Notes: generated by a model from the sequence alone, not told the origin. Counted from the first letter of the stretch, positions 1 to 8,530 are shown. The stretch is 64,000 nucleotides of DNA from Accumulibacter sp. (GCF_036625195.1 NZ_JAZKUG010000001.1:4216001-4280000), one strand, 5' to 3'. Numbers and translations are program-made.

Positions 1-2161
1 CGGCGTACTGGGCAATCGTTCCGCGCCAGGAGACCGGCAGCGTCAGGAACAGGGTGTCGAGACGGGCGTCGTCAAAGCCCTCGCCGAGGTAGCCACCGGT
101 CGCCAGGACGACCCGTTCCTCGCTCTCCGGGATGGCCACCAGTCGCGCGAGCGCCTCCTGCAATTGCCTCCTGCCCATGCCGCCGCGCAGGACCACCAAG
201 TGGCGCACGATCGGTTCCAGTCGCTCGGCCAGCTGTTCGAGATGACCGGTTCGTTCGGTCAGCACGACCGGCGAACGTCCCTCGCGCACTGCCGCCGCGA
301 CGTCGTCGACGATCAGTCGATTCCGTCTGTCGTCGGCGATCAGTGCCTCGTACAGATCATGGAACTGGACGCGCAGGTCGGCGCCGCCGGCGGAAGGCGC
401 GTGGAAGGCCGTCGGACGCACCCAGACGTTGTGGATGAAAGGTCGCTCCGCTGCCTGTTCGCGCGCACTGACTCGATGGCGGACCGGTCCGCACTGCATG
501 AAGACGATCGGGTGGTGCCCGTCCTTGCGGGTCACGGTCGCTGACAAGCCAAGGACATATCTGGCCTTCGCTCGCCGGACCAGCTGCTCGAAGCTCAATG
601 CCGGCAGGTGATGGCATTCGTCCACGACCAGATGACCGTATTCCCCGACCCGGTCATCGACCACGCCCGCGCGGACGAGGCTCTGGATCAGCGCCACGTC
701 GAGCGTGCCGTTCGGCTTGTTGCGACCGCCGCCGATGCGGCCGATGGCCTTGGACGGCAATCCCAGGAAGCTTGCCAGCCGTTCGACCCACTGCTCCAAC
801 AGTTGCTGGCGGTGGACGAGCACCAGCGTGCTGACGCCGCGCCTGGCGATCAGCCACGCCGCGACAACGGTCTTGCCGAAAGCGGTGGTCGCGGCGAGAA
901 CTCCGTGGTCGTGGCCGGCCAAGGCTTGGGCGGCGACCGCCTGCCGCGGCCGCAAGCTGCCCTGGAACGAGACGCCCAGCGGTACGCCGGAGTGGCGCTC
1001 GTCGCGCACGATGCATTCGATCCCGAGGCTGCCGAGCAGATCCTGGATCTCGTCCAGGCAGCCGCGTGGCAGACCAATATGCAGCGGATGCTGCTCGGCG
1101 CAGGAGATCACCCGTGGCGTGCCGAAGGTCGGCAGGCGCATCGCCTGCGCCCGGTAGAACTCCGGATTCTGGAACGCCGCCAACCGCAGCAGGCGATTGC
1201 GCAAGGCGGCGGGCAATCCCTCTTGGGCAAGATAGATCTCGTTGCCGAGGATCAGCTCCAGTCGTTCCGGCAAAGTCCCGACGATCGGCGGTTCGGCTCG
1301 GCGGCGCGAGGGCGGTGCGCTCCACGGCTCGACGTCGCCTTCCTGGTCTTCGTCGAGCACGGGAAAGCGAACTCCGACGACACGCCCGCGTTGCTCGGCG
1401 GCGCGAACAATGGACTCGGCTTGCGCGCGGGTGATCCTTTGCATGGTCGAGAGAAACGCCCACTGATCCGGCCAGGGAAGAAACCGTCCGTCGAGGAACA
1501 CGCTGTCGTCGCTTTCCCGCGGGCGCTTCTGCAGCGGCAAGGCGATCAGGTTGCCGAAACCGCCCTTGGGCAGGGTGTCCTGGTTCGGAAACAACCGGTC
1601 GTACGAATCCAGACCGATTTCTGGTCGTCGTTCCATCGTCTCGGTGAGGATGTGCGCAGCGAGTTTCCTCGCCAGGACAGCCGGCAGGGCCTCGGCGAAG
1701 AACAACCACAGGTGGCCGCCGTTGCCCGAGCGCGATCGCTCGACCGCGGCCGGCAGCCCCAGTTCCCGGCACGTGTCGCGAACGGCGCCGATGTCCGCAC
1801 ACCAGCCTTGCTTGTCGAAATCGATGGCAAGAAAGAAGCAGGTCTCATCGAGAAGCATCGGGTAAACGCCGATGACGAACTCGCGACCACGGTCATCGTG
1901 GCCCGTCAGATGCTGGCGAATGGTTTCGTCGGTCAGCGGCAGGAATCGCCGACTGGGGCAGTCCTGGCACCTGACCGCCCGCTTGTCGCACAGTCCACGC
2001 GCCCACTCGTTGGCGCAGGCGGGAGTGTAACCCGTCAGACCCGTGCGGAGGCTTGCGAAACGGCGCGCATAGAGGTCGTCCCGCCCCCGGAAGAGCGACC
2101 GGAACAGGGCGATCTTGGCATCTACGGCGGAGTGCTGCGAGACTTCGGATACGGCGCCCAT
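1..2161 (-). CDS. AEP primase-like/DEAD-box helicase fusion (TOTE-type), partial
   Basis: The frame opens at an ATG at 2161 and stays open for 720 codons to the window edge, so the C-terminus is missing. The N-terminal third resembles an archaeo-eukaryotic primase domain: AIDFD at residues 112-116 supplies metal-binding acids and RSGNGGHLWLFF around 144-155 matches the family's glycine/histidine motif. An SF2 helicase follows, with Walker A TAFGKT at 426-431, the Walker B box VVDECHH at about 512-518 and an LSAT motif III around residue 540. Primase-helicase fusions of this kind are known as TOTE conflict-system genes, which are proposed to act against foreign nucleic acid; that role is inferred here. 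No strong Shine-Dalgarno precedes the start, so a slightly different start is possible. The gene is divergent from the ClpX-like gene. The opposite-strand open frames here have shadow-type composition. Confidence 0.8.
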   Translation of the reverse strand, partial: MGAVSEVSQHSAVDAKIALFRSLFRGRDDLYARRFASLRTGLTGYTPACANEWARGLCDKRAVRCQDCPSRRFLPLTDETIRQHLTGHDDRGREFVIGVYPMLLDETCFFLAIDFDKQGWCADIGAVRDTCRELGLPAAVERSRSGNGGHLWLFFAEALPAVLARKLAAHILTETMERRPEIGLDSYDRLFPNQDTLPKGGFGNLIALPLQKRPRESDDSVFLDGRFLPWPDQWAFLSTMQRITRAQAESIVRAAEQRGRVVGVRFPVLDEDQEGDVEPWSAPPSRRRAEPPIVGTLPERLELILGNEIYLAQEGLPAALRNRLLRLAAFQNPEFYRAQAMRLPTFGTPRVISCAEQHPLHIGLPRGCLDEIQDLLGSLGIECIVRDERHSGVPLGVSFQGSLRPRQAVAAQALAGHDHGVLAATTAFGKTVVAAWLIARRGVSTLVLVHRQQLLEQWVERLASFLGLPSKAIGRIGGGRNKPNGTLDVALIQSLVRAGVVDDRVGEYGHLVVDECHHLPALSFEQLVRRAKARYVLGLSATVTRKDGHHPIVFMQCGPVRHRVSAREQAAERPFIHNVWVRPTAFHAPSAGGADLRVQFHDLYEALIADDRRNRLIVDDVAAAVREGRSPVVLTERTGHLEQLAERLEPIVRHLVVLRGGMGRRQLQEALARLVAIPESEERVVLATGGYLGEGFDDARLDTLFLTLPVSWRGTIAQYA

Positions 2162-2516
2162 TACCGTGAAAGTCGCGTGAGCGACTGGCGAATCTCCCCT
2201 CGCCCGCTCGCGGGAGAGGGGTCGGGAGGGAGGGGAAAGGTCAAGGCTTTCATCATCGGAAGTGCCTGAGAAAGCCATGACCGTTGGGTCGAACGAACGG
2301 CCATGGGCAACGCTGACGAGTATAGGTGGCCCGCTCGTGGGCGGTCAATCGGGGTGACGTGCAGCGCCTCCCGGGATCTGGTTGCTCGCTGCCGATGCCC
2401 GCCCACAGCCATTTCACCGTAAGATAGCCGCGGGGATGGCGATTCGTGACCCTGCGGCACCGCCCGCCGACCGCGCATCGTCGAACGACCATCTTGTGGA
2501 TGTGGGGTAAGACAGC
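2162..2516. repeat. Intergenic region with REP-like hairpins
   Basis: This 355-base gap separates two divergent genes. At 2193-2238 there is a GC-rich inverted repeat (CTCCCCTCGCCCGC pairing with GCGGGAGAGGGG, then a G-rich tail) of the type scattered through many proteobacterial genomes. At 2239-2251 and 2270-2282 a second pair of arms (GGTCAAGGCTTTC and GAAAGCCATGACC) match at 12 of 13 positions and can form a hairpin. No poly-T follows either structure, so they are not obvious terminators. The promoters for both flanking genes should be here, but no clear -35/-10 pair was found. Confidence 0.5.
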
Positions 2517-3518
2517 TTGCTCGCCAGAGAAACGACGCCCAGCACCATCGTCAGGTACCTCGATGAGTACGTCATCGGCCAGGATGAGGCCAAGAAGGTG
2601 CTCGCCGTCGCGGTCTATTCGCACTACCGCAAGATCGCCACCCTGCGCAATGACCAGGGGGCGATCGCCAAGAGCAACGTGCTCCTCGTCGGCCCCTCCG
2701 GCACCGGCAAGACGCTGCTCTGCGACACGCTGTCGCGCCTGCTGAAGGTGCCCTTCGTCACCGCCGACGCCACCTCGCTGGCGCAGACCAAGTACGCCAA
2801 CGAGGAAATCGAGGCGGCACTGCAGCGGCTGCTCGACAAGGCCGACGGCCGCATCGAGGACGCGCAGCGCGGCATCGTCTTCATCGACGAGATCGACAAG
2901 CTGCGCTCGCCGAACGCCGCGGCGGGAAGCAGTTCGGGCGAGAGCGTGCAGCATGCGCTGCTCAAGATCATGGAGGGCTCGCCGGTCAAGCTGAAGGACA
3001 ACCGCTACATCGACACGGCGAACATCCTGTTCATCTGCGGCGGCGCCTTCGTCGGGCTCGAGAACATCATGGCGCGGACGCACGGCTTCGGCTTCATCGC
3101 CACCTCGGCCGACGACAACCAGAACATCCTCGACCGGCTCAACAAGCGCGTCAAGCCGACCGACCTGTTCGAGTTCGGGCTGATCCCCGAGTTCACCGGT
3201 CGCCTGCCGGTGATCGCCCGGCTGCACGAGCTGAGCAAGCCAATGCTGGTGCGCATCATGAGCACGGCCCGGAATTCGATCTATCGCCAGTACATCGCGA
3301 TCTTCCGCGACGAAGGCGTCGAACTGAGCATCGGCCCGCGCGTGTTCGAGCAGATCGCCGAACTCGCCATGGAGTACAAGACCGGCGCACGCAGCCTGCG
3401 GGGCATCTTCGAGGAACTGATCACGCCGATCCTCTACCTGATACCGGACAACCCGGAGATCTGCAAGGTTGAAATCTCCTCATTGTTTGAAGACGCCCGT
3501 TATTTCCGGCGCAAGTGA
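2517..3518 (+). CDS. ClpX-like AAA+ unfoldase lacking the zinc-binding domain
   Basis: This 333-residue protein matches the AAA+ core of ClpX: Walker A GPSGTGKT at 59-66, Walker B VFIDEIDK at 121-128, the LIPEFTGRLPV sensor region and the KTGARSLR sensor-2 segment. Canonical ClpX is about 420 residues and starts with a four-cysteine zinc-binding domain, which is absent here. The start is TTG at 2517: an in-frame TAA at 2508-2510 rules out a longer protein, and a GGGG ribosome site lies just upstream. The substrate-gripping pore-1 loop, GYVG in ClpX, is replaced by TKYANEE at 91-97. The ClpP-docking IGF loop region reads GFGFIATS. It is therefore probably a paralogue with its own substrates or partner, not the housekeeping ClpX. 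The downstream hydrolase gene overlaps it by 50 bases. Confidence 0.85.
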   Translation: MLARETTPSTIVRYLDEYVIGQDEAKKVLAVAVYSHYRKIATLRNDQGAIAKSNVLLVGPSGTGKTLLCDTLSRLLKVPFVTADATSLAQTKYANEEIEAALQRLLDKADGRIEDAQRGIVFIDEIDKLRSPNAAAGSSSGESVQHALLKIMEGSPVKLKDNRYIDTANILFICGGAFVGLENIMARTHGFGFIATSADDNQNILDRLNKRVKPTDLFEFGLIPEFTGRLPVIARLHELSKPMLVRIMSTARNSIYRQYIAIFRDEGVELSIGPRVFEQIAELAMEYKTGARSLRGIFEELITPILYLIPDNPEICKVEISSLFEDARYFRRK

Positions 3519-4368
3519 CGACCGCCCGGTCGCTGCCGGCGCCAGCCTCTGGCTGGGCAGCCGCGCCGCCGCCTCGGCGCTGCGCGTCATAGCCCTCTGC
3601 ATCCTGTCCTATCTGCTCGCCTGCACGGGAATCGCCATGTTCCAGAACCATCTGCTCTACTTCCCGCAGCGCGCCGGCGTCGGCGAGATGACCTCCGGCG
3701 GCCTCGCTCCCTGGCCGGGCGCCGAGGACTTCCGCGGACTGCTGGCCGAGCCCGCCGGCCCGGCACGCGCGACGGCGATCGTCTTCCATGGCAATGCCGG
3801 GCACGCCGCCCACCGCCAGTTCTACAGCGACGCACTGGTGCCGCTCGGCCTGCGCGTCATCCTCGCCGAGTATCCGGCCTATGGACCGCGCGCCGGCGAG
3901 CTTGGCGAGACCAGCCTGGTGGCCGACGCCGAACGGACGATCGCGCTCGCGCATGAGCGTTACGGCGGACCCCTCCTGATCATTGGCGAATCGCTCGGCG
4001 CCGGCGTCGCCGCGGCAGCCAGTGCGCGCCAGCGCGCGGCGATCGGCGGCCTGCTGCTGATCACGCCGTGGGACAGGCTGGAAAACGTCGCCAGCCACCA
4101 CTACCCGCTGCTGCCGGTGAAGCTGCTGCTGCGCGACCGTTACGACAGCAGCAGTCATCTCGCCGGCCTGCAGCGGCCGGTACTGGTCGCCGTTGCCGCC
4201 GACGACCGGATCGTCCCCGCCCGCTTCGGGCGCGCGCTGTACGATGGGCTGCCGCAACCCAAGCGCCTGGCGCTGATCGAGGGCGCCGATCACAACGACT
4301 GGTTCTATCGGCTCGACGAGAACTGGTGGCGGCAGGCGATCGACTTCCTGCTCGAGGTGCGCGACTGA
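3469..4368 (+). CDS. Membrane-anchored alpha/beta hydrolase
   Basis: This is a serine hydrolase of the BEM46/YfhR-like alpha/beta fold. A hydrophobic segment, roughly residues 39-57 (LRVIALCILSYLLACTGIA), probably anchors it in the inner membrane. The FHGNAGH motif is the oxyanion-hole region and GESLG is the nucleophile elbow. An aspartate in AADDRIV and the histidine in GADHNDW complete the likely triad. The substrate is unknown. The start is uncertain: TTG at 3469 is the first in-frame choice and lies inside the ClpX-like gene, and another TTG follows at 3487. The 50-base overlap suggests translational coupling, and a shared function in protein or membrane quality control is only a guess. 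Confidence 0.75.
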   Translation: MKSPHCLKTPVISGASDDRPVAAGASLWLGSRAAASALRVIALCILSYLLACTGIAMFQNHLLYFPQRAGVGEMTSGGLAPWPGAEDFRGLLAEPAGPARATAIVFHGNAGHAAHRQFYSDALVPLGLRVILAEYPAYGPRAGELGETSLVADAERTIALAHERYGGPLLIIGESLGAGVAAAASARQRAAIGGLLLITPWDRLENVASHHYPLLPVKLLLRDRYDSSSHLAGLQRPVLVAVAADDRIVPARFGRALYDGLPQPKRLALIEGADHNDWFYRLDENWWRQAIDFLLEVRD

Positions 4369-4441
4369 TCGCTGGCGAGGATCCAGGCCGGGGCATCGTC
4401 AGCCGGCGCCCCGGGTGCCCGCCGCGCAAAGGATCAGGCGT

Positions 4442-5881
4442 TCAGCGCCGTGTCCTCGCCGCCATCTCCTCGTGCAGCGTCCGCCTGGCCGGCCGCAGCG
4501 GCGTTCGGCTCTGCGTCCATCCGGATTGGCGCGGCGGCGTCAGCAGGCGCAGACGAGTCGCCAGCCAGCCGAACGCACGGTAAAGCAGCGGACGGGTGTA
4601 CAGCGCGGCCCAGCCTGCCCAGACGGCGTCCATGAGGAGATTGCGCGCCGCCCCCTGGCCGAGCAACGGCCGCTGCCCGACGCGTGCGTCGTGCTGCGCT
4701 TCGCCGCGCAACCGGACCAGCAGCTCGGGAATCGGGATGCGCACCGGACAGACCTCGCCACAGGCGCCGCAGAGGCTGGACGCGGTCGGCAGGACGTGCG
4801 TCGCCGCCAGCCCGAGCAGGTGCGGCGAGATGATCTCGCCGATCGGGCCCGGGTAGGTCGTGCCATAGGCATGGCCGCCGATGCGCGTATAGACCGGGCA
4901 ATGGTTCATGCAGGCGCCGCAGCGGATGCACTGCAGGGTGGCGCGCAGCTGCTCGTCGGCGTAGGCCTGGGTGCGCCCGTTGTCGACCAGGACCAGATGG
5001 ACTTCGCGCGGCCCATCCTTCTCGCCCGGCTTGCGCGGCCCGCTGATCAGGTTGAAGTAGGTGGTGATCGCCTGTCCGGTCGCCGAGCGGGTGAGCAGCG
5101 CGAACAGCGGTGGCACGTGTTCGAGTTTCTCGACGACCTTCTCGATGCCGGTGATCGCGATGTGCACATCGGGCACCGTCGTACACATGCGACCATTGCC
5201 CTCGTTCTCGACCAGGCACAGCGTGCCGGTCTCGGCCACCGCGAAGTTGACTCCCGAGAGACCGATCTCGGCGGCCATGAACTTCTCGCGCAGCACGGCG
5301 CGGCCGATGCCGATCAGCTCGTCGACCGAATCGGTGTAGCGGGCGCCGGGGACCTTCTCCGCGAACAGGCGGGCGATCTCCTCCTTCGTCTTGTGGATCG
5401 CCGGCATGATGATGTGCGAGGGCTTCTCGCCGTCGAGCTGGACGATGTATTCGCCCATGTCGCTCTCCAGCGCCTCCATGCCGGCATCGGCCATCGCATG
5501 ATTGAGTTCGATCTCCTCGCTGACCATCGACTTGCCCTTGACCATCAGCTTCGTCGCGTGTCGACGGGCGATGTCGATGATGATCCCGTTCGCCTCGGCC
5601 GGCGTTTCGGCCCAGTGCACGTGCACGCCATTCTCGGTCAGCCGGCGCTCGAGCAGTTCGAGCAGTTCCGGCAAGCGCGCCAGGCTGTACTTGCGGATGT
5701 GTTCGGCGAGCGCGCGCTGACGCTCGAAGGCAGCCAGATCGGGAAACTGCGCCGCCCGCTTGCCGATCAGGAAATCCATCGCGCCGCGAAAGCTGCGGCG
5801 CAGGTGCTCGTCGGCAACCGCCGTCGCCGCGCGCTCGCGGAACTCGCTGGCGGGAACAAAGTGCAGTGGCCGTGCGTTCAT
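4442..5881 (-). CDS. lutB: L-lactate utilisation iron-sulfur protein LutB
   Basis: This 479-residue protein is the ferredoxin-like subunit of the LutABC (LldEFG) L-lactate oxidising system. The N-terminal LUD domain is followed by two cysteine clusters, C318-x2-C321-x2-C324-x3-C328 and C371-x2-C374-x3-C378, which fit [4Fe-4S] cluster binding. A hydrophobic and basic tail follows. The ATG at 5881 overlaps the lutC stop codon (ATGA at 5878-5881), so the two genes should be translationally coupled. Gene order lutA-lutC-lutB, rather than the more usual A-B-C, is seen in many betaproteobacteria. The open frame continues upstream of this ATG, but that part is a shadow of lutC. Confidence 0.92.
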   Translation of the reverse strand: MNARPLHFVPASEFRERAATAVADEHLRRSFRGAMDFLIGKRAAQFPDLAAFERQRALAEHIRKYSLARLPELLELLERRLTENGVHVHWAETPAEANGIIIDIARRHATKLMVKGKSMVSEEIELNHAMADAGMEALESDMGEYIVQLDGEKPSHIIMPAIHKTKEEIARLFAEKVPGARYTDSVDELIGIGRAVLREKFMAAEIGLSGVNFAVAETGTLCLVENEGNGRMCTTVPDVHIAITGIEKVVEKLEHVPPLFALLTRSATGQAITTYFNLISGPRKPGEKDGPREVHLVLVDNGRTQAYADEQLRATLQCIRCGACMNHCPVYTRIGGHAYGTTYPGPIGEIISPHLLGLAATHVLPTASSLCGACGEVCPVRIPIPELLVRLRGEAQHDARVGQRPLLGQGAARNLLMDAVWAGWAALYTRPLLYRAFGWLATRLRLLTPPRQSGWTQSRTPLRPARRTLHEEMAARTRR

Positions 5882-6546
5882 CGCGCGTCCTCCCCGTCGA
5901 GCAGCAGGACGACCAGTTCCTTCGGCCCGTGCGCGCCGTAGGCCAGCGTCACCTGGATATCGGCGGTCTTCGACGGCCCGGAGACGAGCAACGCGTTGGT
6001 CGGCAGGTGGCCGCTCCAGTCCTGTGCGCCGATCGCCGCCAGCAGGTTGGCATGGATCTGGTCGGCATCGAGGAGCGCGAAATGGATTGGCGGCACCAGC
6101 GACAGCAGGCGCGGCTCGCTGGCGTCCGGCCAGATGATCAGGGTGCCGGTCTCGGCGATGCCGCCGCGGGTCGAGGTCAGGCTGGCGTCGATGTCGCGAA
6201 AGAGCTCCGTCTTCCACTCCTCGAGCGGCCGGTCGTAACAGCGCAGGCCGGCGATGCCGCTGCCGGCCAGCACCGCGGCGTGCCGCTCGCCATGCAGCAG
6301 CGAGCGCACCCCCTTCGCCAGGCACAGCTCGCGCAGCTTCGCCGGCCAGTCGTCGCGACTGGTGCGGACGACCTCGCCGCGCCAGAAAGCCATCTTCTCG
6401 CAGAACAGCCGGATCCGCTCGCCGCGATCGCCGGCACCAGCCGCATCGGTGAGCGCGACCTGCTGGCCCCATACGTCGGGTGGCAACGGTAGCGGTCCCT
6501 GTGCTGCCTGCCGCAGTCGCTGCAGGATTTGGTCACGCGCGCTCAC
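5878..6546 (-). CDS. lutC: L-lactate utilisation protein LutC
   Basis: This 222-residue LUD-domain protein (YkgG family) is the third subunit of the LutABC lactate oxidation complex. The start is a GTG at 6546 that overlaps the lutA stop (GTGA at 6543-6546), and its own stop overlaps the lutB ATG. Conserved features include the GGIAETGTLI segment near the middle and the C-terminal SGPSKTADIQ...GVHGP-like motif, read here as SGPSKTADIQVTLAYGAHGPKE. It has no cysteine clusters, as expected for this subunit. Expression should follow lutA and the operators upstream of it. Confidence 0.9.
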   Translation of the reverse strand: MSARDQILQRLRQAAQGPLPLPPDVWGQQVALTDAAGAGDRGERIRLFCEKMAFWRGEVVRTSRDDWPAKLRELCLAKGVRSLLHGERHAAVLAGSGIAGLRCYDRPLEEWKTELFRDIDASLTSTRGGIAETGTLIIWPDASEPRLLSLVPPIHFALLDADQIHANLLAAIGAQDWSGHLPTNALLVSGPSKTADIQVTLAYGAHGPKELVVLLLDGEDAR

Positions 6547-7328
6547 CGTGGTTCTCCGGCATCCGCGCCGCAGCGCCGCCAGAGAAAACTGGCCAGATGC
6601 TGTCCCTGCAGGCTGCTCCCCCTCTTCTGCAGCGTGTGGTTGAGATTGAGCATGCAGCCACAGTCGGCGGAAACGAAGGTCGTCGCGCCCGTCTCCTGCA
6701 GCGCATCGACCTTGTCGCCGGCCATTGCCCCCGAAATCGCCGGATGCTTGAGCGAAAAGGTGCCCCCGAAGCCGCAGCATTCCGCTTCGTGGGCATGCAC
6801 CACGACATCGACCGCCGGCAACTGGTCGAGCAGCGCGCGGGCGTGCAGGTGCGTCCCCATTTCGCGGCGCGCGGCACACGAGGTATGCAGGGCGACGCGC
6901 TCGCGCGGCCCGCGGTCGCTGAGGCGGACCCTCGCCACCTCGAGCAGGAACTCCGACAGCTCGAACACGCGATCGGCAAGCGCCTGCGCCTCGGCCTGCA
7001 GCAGCGCGTCATCGGCGAACATGTTCGGGTAGTGGTGGCGCATCGTGCCGGCGCAGGAACCGGAAGGAACGATCACCGGCCACGGCTCGGGAAACAGCCG
7101 CAACTGGGCCAGAGCCACCGCCCGCGCCTGGTCGGGAAAGCCGCTGCTGTGTGCCGGTTGCCCGCAGCAGGTCTGGTCGGCAGGAAAGATCACTTTGATC
7201 CCCTCCCGCTCGAGCAGCCGGACCGCGTCCAGCCCGGCCTGCGGACAGAAGAGATCGATCAGACAGGTCCCGAAGAGGTACACCCGGGCCGGCTTTTCGG
7301 GATACTCGCGGCGCTCTGTCCCATCCAT
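6543..7328 (-). CDS. lutA: L-lactate utilisation CCG-domain protein LutA
   Basis: This 261-residue protein is the CCG-domain subunit of the lactate utilisation complex, related to the heterodisulfide reductase B subunit. Its two cysteine-rich CCG motifs are visible, TCCGQPAHSSG in the N-terminal half and ECCGFGGTFS in the C-terminal half. The ATG at 7328 follows an AGGAG ribosome site by about eight bases. It is the first gene of the lutA-lutC-lutB operon and is divergent from the regulator gene. A perfect TGGTnnnACCA palindrome lies 30-45 bases upstream, which fits repression by that regulator in the absence of lactate. Confidence 0.92.
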   Translation of the reverse strand: MDGTERREYPEKPARVYLFGTCLIDLFCPQAGLDAVRLLEREGIKVIFPADQTCCGQPAHSSGFPDQARAVALAQLRLFPEPWPVIVPSGSCAGTMRHHYPNMFADDALLQAEAQALADRVFELSEFLLEVARVRLSDRGPRERVALHTSCAARREMGTHLHARALLDQLPAVDVVVHAHEAECCGFGGTFSLKHPAISGAMAGDKVDALQETGATTFVSADCGCMLNLNHTLQKRGSSLQGQHLASFLWRRCGADAGEPR

Positions 7329-7356
7329 GGCATGCTCCTGCGCAAGTTTGAAGCGA

Positions 7357-7373
7357 AAGTGGTAAGACCACTT
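7357..7373. promoter_or_regulatory. LldR/FadR-type operator, lutA-proximal
   Basis: The sequence AAGTGGTAAGACCACTT is a perfect palindrome around a three-base centre with the TGGTnnnACCA core. That core is bound by FadR-subfamily GntR regulators such as LldR and PdhR. It lies 29 bases upstream of the lutA start, where a bound repressor would block the promoter. Confidence 0.8.
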
Positions 7374-7523
7374 CAGGTTAACTTACGGTTGCCACGACCT
7401 TTTGTCAATCCTTGCCACACCCAGGGCAATTGTCCTGGCTGGCTGGCGGGTTGCAGGCATCCCAGGAATGCCCGCACGCGCGGGCCCGGGGCAACCCCGG
7501 TGAGCGCGCAACCAGCACGGCAA

Positions 7524-7536
7524 CTGGTCAGACCAG
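7524..7536. promoter_or_regulatory. LldR/FadR-type operator, regulator-proximal
   Basis: CTGGTCAGACCAG is a second perfect TGGTnnnACCA palindrome, 54 bases upstream of the regulator ATG and about 165 bases from the lutA-side site. Its place suggests autoregulation. Two sites this far apart would also allow repression by DNA looping. Confidence 0.75.
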
Positions 7537-7589
7537 ATTCTTCCTGCAATAATCCGGCGCCGATGCCCGGAGGACACGAGAACCAGCGC

Positions 7590-8342
7590 ATGACGCAAAG
7601 CAAACTCAAGTTGCCGAGGATTCCCGATGCCGTCGCGCATCAGCTCGAGACGCGGATCATCGAAGGCGCTCTGAAACCCGGCGACCGTCTGCCGGCCGAA
7701 CGCGAACTGGCGCTCGAAATCGGCGTCTCACGCCCCTCGCTGCGCGAGGCGATCAAGCAGCTCGTTTCGCGCGGGCTGCTGCTGAGTCGCCATGGTGGCG
7801 GCACTTTCGTCACCGACCGGCTGACCACGAGCCTCGCCGATCCTTGGCAGCGATTGCTCGCTGAGCACCCGTTGCTGCACGATGACGTACTCGAATTCCG
7901 CCACCTGCTGGAAGCGTCGGCGGCCTCGCTGGCAGCACAACGGGCAACGGACAGCGATCTGGAACGTCTCGACCAGGCGTACCTGCGCCTCGACGCGGCT
8001 TATGCCGGCAACGACCGCAGCGCACAGGTCGCTGCCGACGTCGCTTTTCATCTGACGATTGCCGAATCGGCGCACAACGCCGTCTTCGCCCACCTGCTGG
8101 CAAGCATCCTGCGCCTGCTGCACGAACACGTGCGCCACACCCTGCGCGAAATCTCGGTCAGCATGGAAACCGGCCAGCAACTGATGCGCCAGCACGCGGC
8201 AATCCGCGACGCGATTGCCGGCCGCCAAGCCGAGGCGGCCCGCTTGGCGGCCGAGGCGCACATCAGCTATGTCCGGCAGCGGCTGATCGACGCCGCGCAA
8301 CCCGAGCAGCGGCAGCAACGATCGCTGCGCCACCTGAGCTGA
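7590..8342 (+). CDS. lldR: FadR-subfamily GntR regulator (LldR-like)
   Basis: This 250-residue regulator begins with a GntR winged helix at about residues 10-75, including the recognition region GDRLPAERELALEIGVSRPSLREAIKQL. An all-helical FCD ligand-binding domain follows. The FCD metal and ligand residues fit D..EFR...E near the start of the domain, and the histidines in AFHLTIAESAHN and QHAAIRDAI. Divergent placement next to lutACB and two matching operators point to control of lactate use, with lactate as the likely inducer. ATG at 7590 is chosen. An in-frame ATG at 7563 would add nine residues. Confidence 0.88.
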   Translation: MTQSKLKLPRIPDAVAHQLETRIIEGALKPGDRLPAERELALEIGVSRPSLREAIKQLVSRGLLLSRHGGGTFVTDRLTTSLADPWQRLLAEHPLLHDDVLEFRHLLEASAASLAAQRATDSDLERLDQAYLRLDAAYAGNDRSAQVAADVAFHLTIAESAHNAVFAHLLASILRLLHEHVRHTLREISVSMETGQQLMRQHAAIRDAIAGRQAEAARLAAEAHISYVRQRLIDAAQPEQRQQRSLRHLS

Positions 8343-8362
8343 ACGTCAGCCAACGAGGGGTG

Positions 8363-8530
8363 CTAGCAGCCTGTCGGACTTGACCAAGTCGGCTGCAAGA
8401 AGTGGGAAGACGGCTCATTTCTCCCCGTATTTCTGCACGAATAGAACCACTATTCGCTTGAAATCCGTGAAAAACTGCGCTCGTCTCCCACTTCTTTCGC
8501 TTCGACCCATCAAGTCCGACAGGCTGCTAG
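8363..8530. mobile_element. MITE-like inverted-repeat element, about 168 bp
   Basis: The ends at 8363-8383 and 8510-8530 are perfect 21-base inverted repeats beginning CTAGCAGCCTGTCGG. A second, inner pair of arms (AGAAGTGGGAAGACG near the left and CGTCTCCCACTTCT near the right) makes most of the element one long imperfect hairpin. It has no coding capacity. Length, terminal repeats and position fit a miniature inverted-repeat transposable element mobilised in trans. Its right end overlaps the end of smpB and contributes the TAG stop (8527-8529). Confidence 0.75.

Noticed and set aside
608..2269. Long plus-strand open frame of 553 codons
   Set aside because: It is antisense to the primase-helicase gene, has a His/Arg/Gln/Asp-skewed composition and no recognisable domain. 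The minus strand carries clear motifs.
4415..5941. Plus-strand open frame opposite lutB
   Set aside because: Shadow of a well-identified gene, with repetitive His/Asp/Arg composition.
6480..7589. N-terminal extension of the regulator gene
   Set aside because: The extra 370 codons are antisense to lutC and lutA; the GntR domain begins only at 7590.
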